A stretch of DNA of 28,890 nucleotides, taken from IMG/VR virus record IMGVR_UViG_3300027851_000100, positions 1-28,890 of that record; one strand, given 5' to 3'. This document shows positions 24,718 to 28,890 of the stretch, one piece after another. Each line of letters opens with the position of its first letter. The stretch's first letter is position 1. A model generated the notes under the pieces. That model did no database searches, was not told where the DNA came from, and was given only the letters and a program-made list of their open reading frames with translations. Position numbers and translations under genes: made by a program. Source of the stretch: a virus.

Positions 24718-24747
24718 GTTTACGTGGCAATTACACCGGAGACAAAT

Positions 24748-26100
24748 ATGTATAAACTCAAGGCGTTTGGTCAGATTGCCGCGCTGATCGACAACACGCG
24801 TGCCGTAGTCGCTCCGGTGGGTGAACTCTCGCCCATGGCACTCACCTATTCGCGTGAAAAGGAATATTTGACGTCGGCAGCCACACCGGGACACTCCATG
24901 GTGGTGTTTTCGACTACTAAAGACAGCGAGGCCGTTCAAGCCGACCCTGTCCTGGTCGCAAAGCTCCTGCTCATCAATAAGTGGGCACTCGAACGAGCGA
25001 TGGCAGGTGCCTTCAACTCGTCCATCGAATCCTTCCGTACAGCATTCATTCAGCAATTCGGGTCTCAATATGCCATCTGGTCTGTAGGGACCATGGTGGA
25101 GGCTCAGTCGAATGTCTGGATGCCTGGTGTTATCCAGATTCGTGACATTGCCGACGACGAGATTCAATACACCATCTGGTACGCCACCGAACAGTTCGAG
25201 CAGCAGTTCGATGAATACCAGATCGAAGTTGTCGGCCCTACCGATGAACTCGATGTGTTTTTCATGGGCCGTGCAGCTGTCAAAGCAGCATTGGCAGAAC
25301 GTACCCCTGATGAAACCATAGCGTTGATCCAGGCTGCGAAAGAAGGGTATCCAGATACGTATCTCCAGAGTGAGATGTTCGAGTGGTTCGACCCGATTGA
25401 TCCGACCGATGTGGATCTTCGAATCGCTACCTACTGGTCTCTTGTGATCTACGGTATCGCTGGTCGTAACGTCGACTCTATCAAGGAAGCGATCCGTGAC
25501 CATATCCTGGAGAACAGCACCCATACCAAAGAGGAATGGGCTGCCATTTTCCCTGAGATCTTCACATCGACCGAGTTCATCTTTGTGCCGATGTGGAACG
25601 AGTACGCCATTCCTAACCGTACCCTTGAAGCAGGTATGTATTCTTCGTCCGTCAGCATTGTCAAGGCAGCTGCTGAACTGAAACGCCTGGTACGTGGTGA
25701 AGGATACACTGATGAGTTCATTGACCAGAATGCTGAATTGTTCGGTGCTGCCCATCGCGCTATCTCGGTAACTGTCACTGGCGGTCCTTACAACCGTGAC
25801 GGCATCGTCCAGTTCGGTCAGCGTTACGAAGACTACATCAACGTGGATTCCACGTCGGTGGACTTCGGACGCATGTCTCCGGAAACTCGTCGCTTCGTTC
25901 TGCGTCTGGCAGAGATGTTGGCAGTGGCGGAAGACATGACTCCAGATTCGGCAGTCCCTGTCGAGCTGACTCGTCTGGTCCGCGAGGGTGTATTGTACGT
26001 ATCTTGCACACTGGATCGTTTCCAGTTGATCGTTGCGTCGAAGTTCTCGGCCAATGACGAGAGTCTTCTCGAAGGTACTGGTGAGCCAGAACTGGCCTGA
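24748..26100 (+). CDS. Probable virion structural protein, 450 residues
   Basis: The ATG at 24748 (protein begins MYKLKAFGQIAALIDNTRAV) has GGAG 6 bases upstream and is preferred to in-frame codons further left, which would add a hydrophobic leader with no ribosome site. No catalytic motif is recognised. The sequence mixes strands and helices, with acidic character throughout (IDPTDVDLRIATYWS, then IRDHILENSTHTKEEWAAIF) and a C-terminal strand (GVLYVSCTLDRFQLIVAS). A structural role is inferred from the isolated late-type unit, good translation signals and codon quality; family unknown. It stands alone between leftward units and ends at a perfect bidirectional hairpin. Confidence 0.78.
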   Translation: MYKLKAFGQIAALIDNTRAVVAPVGELSPMALTYSREKEYLTSAATPGHSMVVFSTTKDSEAVQADPVLVAKLLLINKWALERAMAGAFNSSIESFRTAFIQQFGSQYAIWSVGTMVEAQSNVWMPGVIQIRDIADDEIQYTIWYATEQFEQQFDEYQIEVVGPTDELDVFFMGRAAVKAALAERTPDETIALIQAAKEGYPDTYLQSEMFEWFDPIDPTDVDLRIATYWSLVIYGIAGRNVDSIKEAIRDHILENSTHTKEEWAAIFPEIFTSTEFIFVPMWNEYAIPNRTLEAGMYSSSVSIVKAAAELKRLVRGEGYTDEFIDQNAELFGAAHRAISVTVTGGPYNRDGIVQFGQRYEDYINVDSTSVDFGRMSPETRRFVLRLAEMLAVAEDMTPDSAVPVELTRLVREGVLYVSCTLDRFQLIVASKFSANDESLLEGTGEPELA

Positions 26101-26103
26101 CAG

Positions 26104-26134
26104 CATAGAGAGGAGGCTAGGCCTCCTCTCTATG
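26104..26134. terminator. Bidirectional hairpin between convergent genes
   Basis: A perfect 14-bp stem (CATAGAGAGGAGGC at 26104-26117 with 26121-26134) and a 3-base TAG loop. It sits between the ends of the rightward 450-residue gene and the leftward 113-residue gene. CATA opens and TATG closes it, as in the hairpins at 13625 and 21813. Confidence 0.85.
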
Positions 26135-26137
26135 TCG

Positions 26138-26479
26138 TTATCGTGGACAGCCAAGCTTGTCCAGTTCTGCATCCTTGCTTTCTTTGAGGTAGATCCCTGG
26201 ACAAGACTTCAGACAGTTAATGACTTCTTTCTCACCCAGGTGTTTGATCATCTCGTTGATACTCATGATAGCAGGTCCAACGCCGTCAACGTGACAGTAG
26301 ACCATACCGAACTTCTTCCACGTCTCCAGATCCGGTTCGATGGAGCACTCCGAATGGAGCTGGAATTTACGACGATAGAGGTAAGGGAGATCTCGACCTG
26401 GGGCACACCACTTGTTTTCACCAGAACCGCGAGTAGCGGCCCCAATGAAGAACTCCAGACTGTTCTTGGGGATCAACAT
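26138..26479 (-). CDS. Hypothetical cysteine-containing protein, 113 residues
   Basis: No family is recognised. Six cysteines are spread through the protein (in NKWCAPG, HSECSIE, VYCHVD, NCLKSCPG and the terminal LGCPR), with a HxxxC pair that could bind metal, though no standard zinc-finger spacing is clear. The ribosome site AAGGAG overlaps the TAA of the upstream SbcC-like gene, 12 bases before the ATG, so the two are translationally coupled. A partner role in the nuclease complex is possible only by position. The gene ends at the bidirectional hairpin 26104-26134. Confidence 0.75.
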   Translation of the reverse strand: MLIPKNSLEFFIGAATRGSGENKWCAPGRDLPYLYRRKFQLHSECSIEPDLETWKKFGMVYCHVDGVGPAIMSINEMIKHLGEKEVINCLKSCPGIYLKESKDAELDKLGCPR

Positions 26480-26491
26480 TGGGACTTCTCC

Positions 26492-28890
26492 TTAAATGAT
26501 GCTGACGTGTGTGTTGTACTCTCGCTTCAGAGACACATGGGAGTCATCGATCACCGCAATCTGACTATTCGGGTAACTGTTCTGCCCCTCGAACGAGTGA
26601 CTGATGAGATATACTTGGGAGTACATTTCATCATCGAACAATTCCTTCAGAGCCAGTGTCAGGTTGAGGCGATGGACTTCATCGAACGTACGACCGAGTT
26701 CATCCAAGTACAGAGGATATCCCTGCAAGTCGAGGAACTTGTACACCACCAGACGGAAAGCCTGATTCACGATGTCGAGTTGACTATCGGAACCGAACTC
26801 AATATCAGGGATAGTGTTTTCAGTCGAGTGAACGTACATCGGAAACTTGTAGTTCAGTTCACCATCTTCAATGTCACATTTGTCGAGAGCGAGGTTGTAA
26901 CCCCAGACTTTCGCAATGACGTTGTTGATGGAGTCAATGAAGGTATTGATGAACACCATGATCTGTTCGGCGATAATACCGTCTCTTGGAGACAGTAACT
27001 TCTCCAGTTCGATAAGGGCGAGTTCTTCATTCTTTGCTTCTTGTAGCGATCGGTTCAGGTCATTGACAATACCGATTTGGATCTCGGCTTCAGCCAATGA
27101 TTGCTCCAACAAACCCAACTGAGATTGGCAACGACGTACTTGAAGATCAATCTCCTCAACCACGGTGAATCGAACCATCTCGTCGAGTAATCCACTGACC
27201 CTGTCCTTGTACTCACGAGCTTTCTCAGAAAACTCACGAGCCGCAATCAGGTTCTGATGGAAGTTGAAGATATCGCTGAGTTGCCGCTTGGATTCCAGCA
27301 GGTGTTCCTTGAGATCCAGGACACGGGAACTTAAGGCATTCGCCACTGTTCTCAGTTGGTTCGAACCATCCAGTTGCCTTAGCTGGTCAAGCTTCTCAAC
27401 GATGGGTGCCATTTCCTGGTCAACCACACGGATACGAGAACTGGTCAGAACATCCTGAATGAAGGAGTTGCACTGTTTAACGAGTACACGCCCCTTGGCG
27501 AAACCACCGGCATTGGCAATGGACGTCCACAGCTCTACCAGATCAGGATTGCGATCACGGATCGAATACAGCGCTGACATGACCTGTTCAGCTGCGCGAG
27601 CTGCCTGTATCCATTCAGTGACATCGAGGATCTTAGCATCCATACTCTGTTTGAACGCATACCCTTTATTCAGAAGTTGTCGGATAGACGCTTCTTCATC
27701 GCCGCTCACACCTTCTTTGAAGGTATGGTTACAGTTAGGGCAGTTGATCGCCTTGCAGTTCTGGATGTGGTTGAGACGATACTCCAATTCACTGATCCTA
27801 GCAGTACCGGCCATTAACTTATTCTGGAGTTCGGAGAGTTCGGATTGCTTCTGCGCCACGAGGGAACGATCGCTCAGACTTTCGTCCGATGCATTTACCT
27901 CATGGAGCAGTTGAACTACCTCACTTACGATTTCACCACAATAAGAATGAACTGGGAGTCGCTCTGGGTTGACTCCGGAAGAGAATGTCTTCTGGAGATC
28001 TTCCTTGCGTTGCTTCAGTTCCGCGAGTTGTTCGTGCAGTGCCTTAGGATCGACCCCTTCCAGTTCATTGATGTCGTAAAGCTGCTTATCGACTTCCTGA
28101 TACTGAGCCTCAACTTCTTGCAAGGCGGCCTCCAGCATCTTGACACGAGACTTCATAGCCTCCATGGTCTCGACAACAACGTCCATGTCACTGGACGATA
28201 GGGAGGACGGCATAACACTTCGATGTTTCTCTGCAAAGACGATCATGTTATCAATCTCACTGACGTAAGAATGGTACATGTGTTCGTACTCAGCAAAGGA
28301 GTTCAACAGACCTTCACGGTTCGAGTGCTGGTGTAGCTTGATCAACTGTCGGTGAGTTTCTTCAGACTGCTTGCGCAGAGCCTGGAATGTCTCATCGTCG
28401 ATCTTCTTCGCTGTCTCATTGACCAGACGCCCGGAGAGGTGCTTGATCACTGCTGCTGTGTCACGTGCAGCACGTTTGATCCGACCATGAAGCTTGATCA
28501 CATAGTTGAAGTCAGCAGACGACAACAATGTGATCCAGTCACGACGTTCAATCGAATTCATCTCAGTGAACTTGACTTGACCTGTCAGGACATTATGGAG
28601 TTCCTGGGTCATTCCAAAGTGCTCACGGATCAGTTCTTTCTGAACTGCACCAGTATGACCGACGTTCAGTTCCTCATCATCGCAGATGAAGCTGTGCAGG
28701 GGGTTCTTACCGCTGAAATCCGTACGCAGTTCGTAGTGCTTTCCGTTATTGGACACATGCAGGAGTTTATATGCTCCCTGACCTTTCTCAAAGTCACGTG
28801 CCTCACCAGGCAATACTGTAAAACCGATCTTCAACAGACTCGACTTACCGGAGCCGTTGGTTCCCAGGATAATCTGGGTCTTTGCAGTGG
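26492..28890 (-). CDS. SbcC/Rad50/gp46-like recombination ATPase, partial at right edge
   Basis: The coding frame enters from the right edge; the codon at 28834-28832 is an internal TTG, and the true start lies outside the window. About 799 codons are visible. A P-loop GTNGSGKSS is encoded at about 28864-28838. Long charged helices fill the middle, and a zinc-hook CPNC (27731-27742, within AINCPNCNHTF) lies near the centre, as at the coiled-coil tip of Rad50/SbcC/T4 gp46. Near the C terminus YPLYLDELGRTFDEV resembles Walker B with its D-loop, and a final VYLISHSFE resembles the H-loop. The partner is an SbcD/gp47 nuclease, likely upstream beyond the window. The complex resects DNA ends for recombination, matching the UvsX gene nearby. 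Confidence 0.9.
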   Translation of the reverse strand, partial: TAKTQIILGTNGSGKSSLLKIGFTVLPGEARDFEKGQGAYKLLHVSNNGKHYELRTDFSGKNPLHSFICDDEELNVGHTGAVQKELIREHFGMTQELHNVLTGQVKFTEMNSIERRDWITLLSSADFNYVIKLHGRIKRAARDTAAVIKHLSGRLVNETAKKIDDETFQALRKQSEETHRQLIKLHQHSNREGLLNSFAEYEHMYHSYVSEIDNMIVFAEKHRSVMPSSLSSSDMDVVVETMEAMKSRVKMLEAALQEVEAQYQEVDKQLYDINELEGVDPKALHEQLAELKQRKEDLQKTFSSGVNPERLPVHSYCGEIVSEVVQLLHEVNASDESLSDRSLVAQKQSELSELQNKLMAGTARISELEYRLNHIQNCKAINCPNCNHTFKEGVSGDEEASIRQLLNKGYAFKQSMDAKILDVTEWIQAARAAEQVMSALYSIRDRNPDLVELWTSIANAGGFAKGRVLVKQCNSFIQDVLTSSRIRVVDQEMAPIVEKLDQLRQLDGSNQLRTVANALSSRVLDLKEHLLESKRQLSDIFNFHQNLIAAREFSEKAREYKDRVSGLLDEMVRFTVVEEIDLQVRRCQSQLGLLEQSLAEAEIQIGIVNDLNRSLQEAKNEELALIELEKLLSPRDGIIAEQIMVFINTFIDSINNVIAKVWGYNLALDKCDIEDGELNYKFPMYVHSTENTIPDIEFGSDSQLDIVNQAFRLVVYKFLDLQGYPLYLDELGRTFDEVHRLNLTLALKELFDDEMYSQVYLISHSFEGQNSYPNSQIAVIDDSHVSLKREYNTHVSII

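Larger units (their letters stand above)
24652..24747. promoter_or_regulatory. Divergent promoter region with opposed TATG cores
   Basis: These 96 bases separate the leftward spanin/RNase H unit from the rightward 450-residue gene. TATG on the plus strand lies at 24683-24686, 61 bases before its ATG. TATG on the minus strand lies at 24717-24714, 62 bases before its ATG. The two start regions would face each other and overlap by about 30 bases, so the two 5-prime leaders would be partly complementary. A plus-strand frame continues upstream through this region, but the GGAG-preceded ATG at 24748 is the better start. Confidence 0.42.

Noticed and set aside
24679-24747. Longer start for the 450-residue gene with a hydrophobic leader
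   Set aside because: No ribosome site precedes the upstream codons, while GGAG lies 6 bases before the ATG at 24748. The leader-like residues come from the promoter region.
24652-26172. Upstream extension of the spanin-like frame to 661 codons
   Set aside because: The extension is antisense to the 450-residue gene; the ATG at 24651 gives a sensible membrane protein and the intergenic promoter lies just upstream.
26033-26998. Plus-strand open frame of 321 codons
   Set aside because: It overlaps the end of the 450-residue gene in another frame, the terminator hairpin and the antisense of two minus-strand genes.

Overview
This window is part of a jumbo myophage genome of the phiKZ / EL / SPN3US type (lineage now called Chimalliviridae). 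The strongest evidence is a split, multisubunit RNA polymerase. A beta-prime N-terminal subunit (3437-5092, with a GADFDGD metal-binding motif) is followed on the minus strand by a beta N-terminal subunit (1-3415, cut by the window edge). Divergent from them lies a 2096-residue virion protein with an embedded lytic transglycosylase (5179-11469). This is the gp178-gp180-gp181 order of phiKZ, so I read the polymerase as the virion-packaged one. Base composition is near 50% GC throughout, with no sign of recent foreign insertion. I see no tRNA, rRNA, CRISPR array or insertion sequence. The host cannot be named from this sequence.

Layout. 1-5092 (minus): two virion RNA polymerase subunits. 5093-5178: divergent promoter region. 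5179-13621 (plus): giant tail/lysis protein and a 699-residue protein of probable virion type, separated by a hairpin terminator. 13653-16410 (minus): four-gene unit containing a protein resembling NADAR/YbiA. 16469-16999 (plus): one acidic helical protein. 16975-19265 (minus): four small genes, one of which resembles the C-terminal clamp of RNA polymerase beta. 19334-20893 (minus): UvsX-type recombinase with its own terminator. 20975-21805 (plus): probable virion protein. 21858-24651 (minus): candidate inner- and outer-membrane spanins, an RNase H with a large extra domain, and a small unknown. 24748-26100 (plus): probable virion protein. 26138-28890 (minus): SbcC/gp46-like zinc-hook ATPase (its start lies beyond the window) and a small unknown.

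How it works together. The virion polymerase would be injected to transcribe early genes without host polymerase. The transglycosylase-bearing tail protein would open the cell wall locally during injection. UvsX, SbcC and RNase H belong to recombination-dependent replication, and the spanin candidates to lysis. No gap between genes exceeds about 100 bases.

Regulation visible in the sequence. Four plus-strand units, and one minus-strand unit, are preceded by the tetranucleotide TATG, the core reported for phiKZ late promoters. Each convergent gene pair with an intergenic gap is closed by a strong hairpin whose base carries CATA and TATG at opposite ends. Two further strong hairpins lie inside genes, and one hairpin covers a Shine-Dalgarno sequence.

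Most useful leads: the stand-alone beta-clamp-like protein (18270-18971), the NADAR-like protein (14718-15308), the spanin pair (23755-24651) and the TATG-flanked hairpins.
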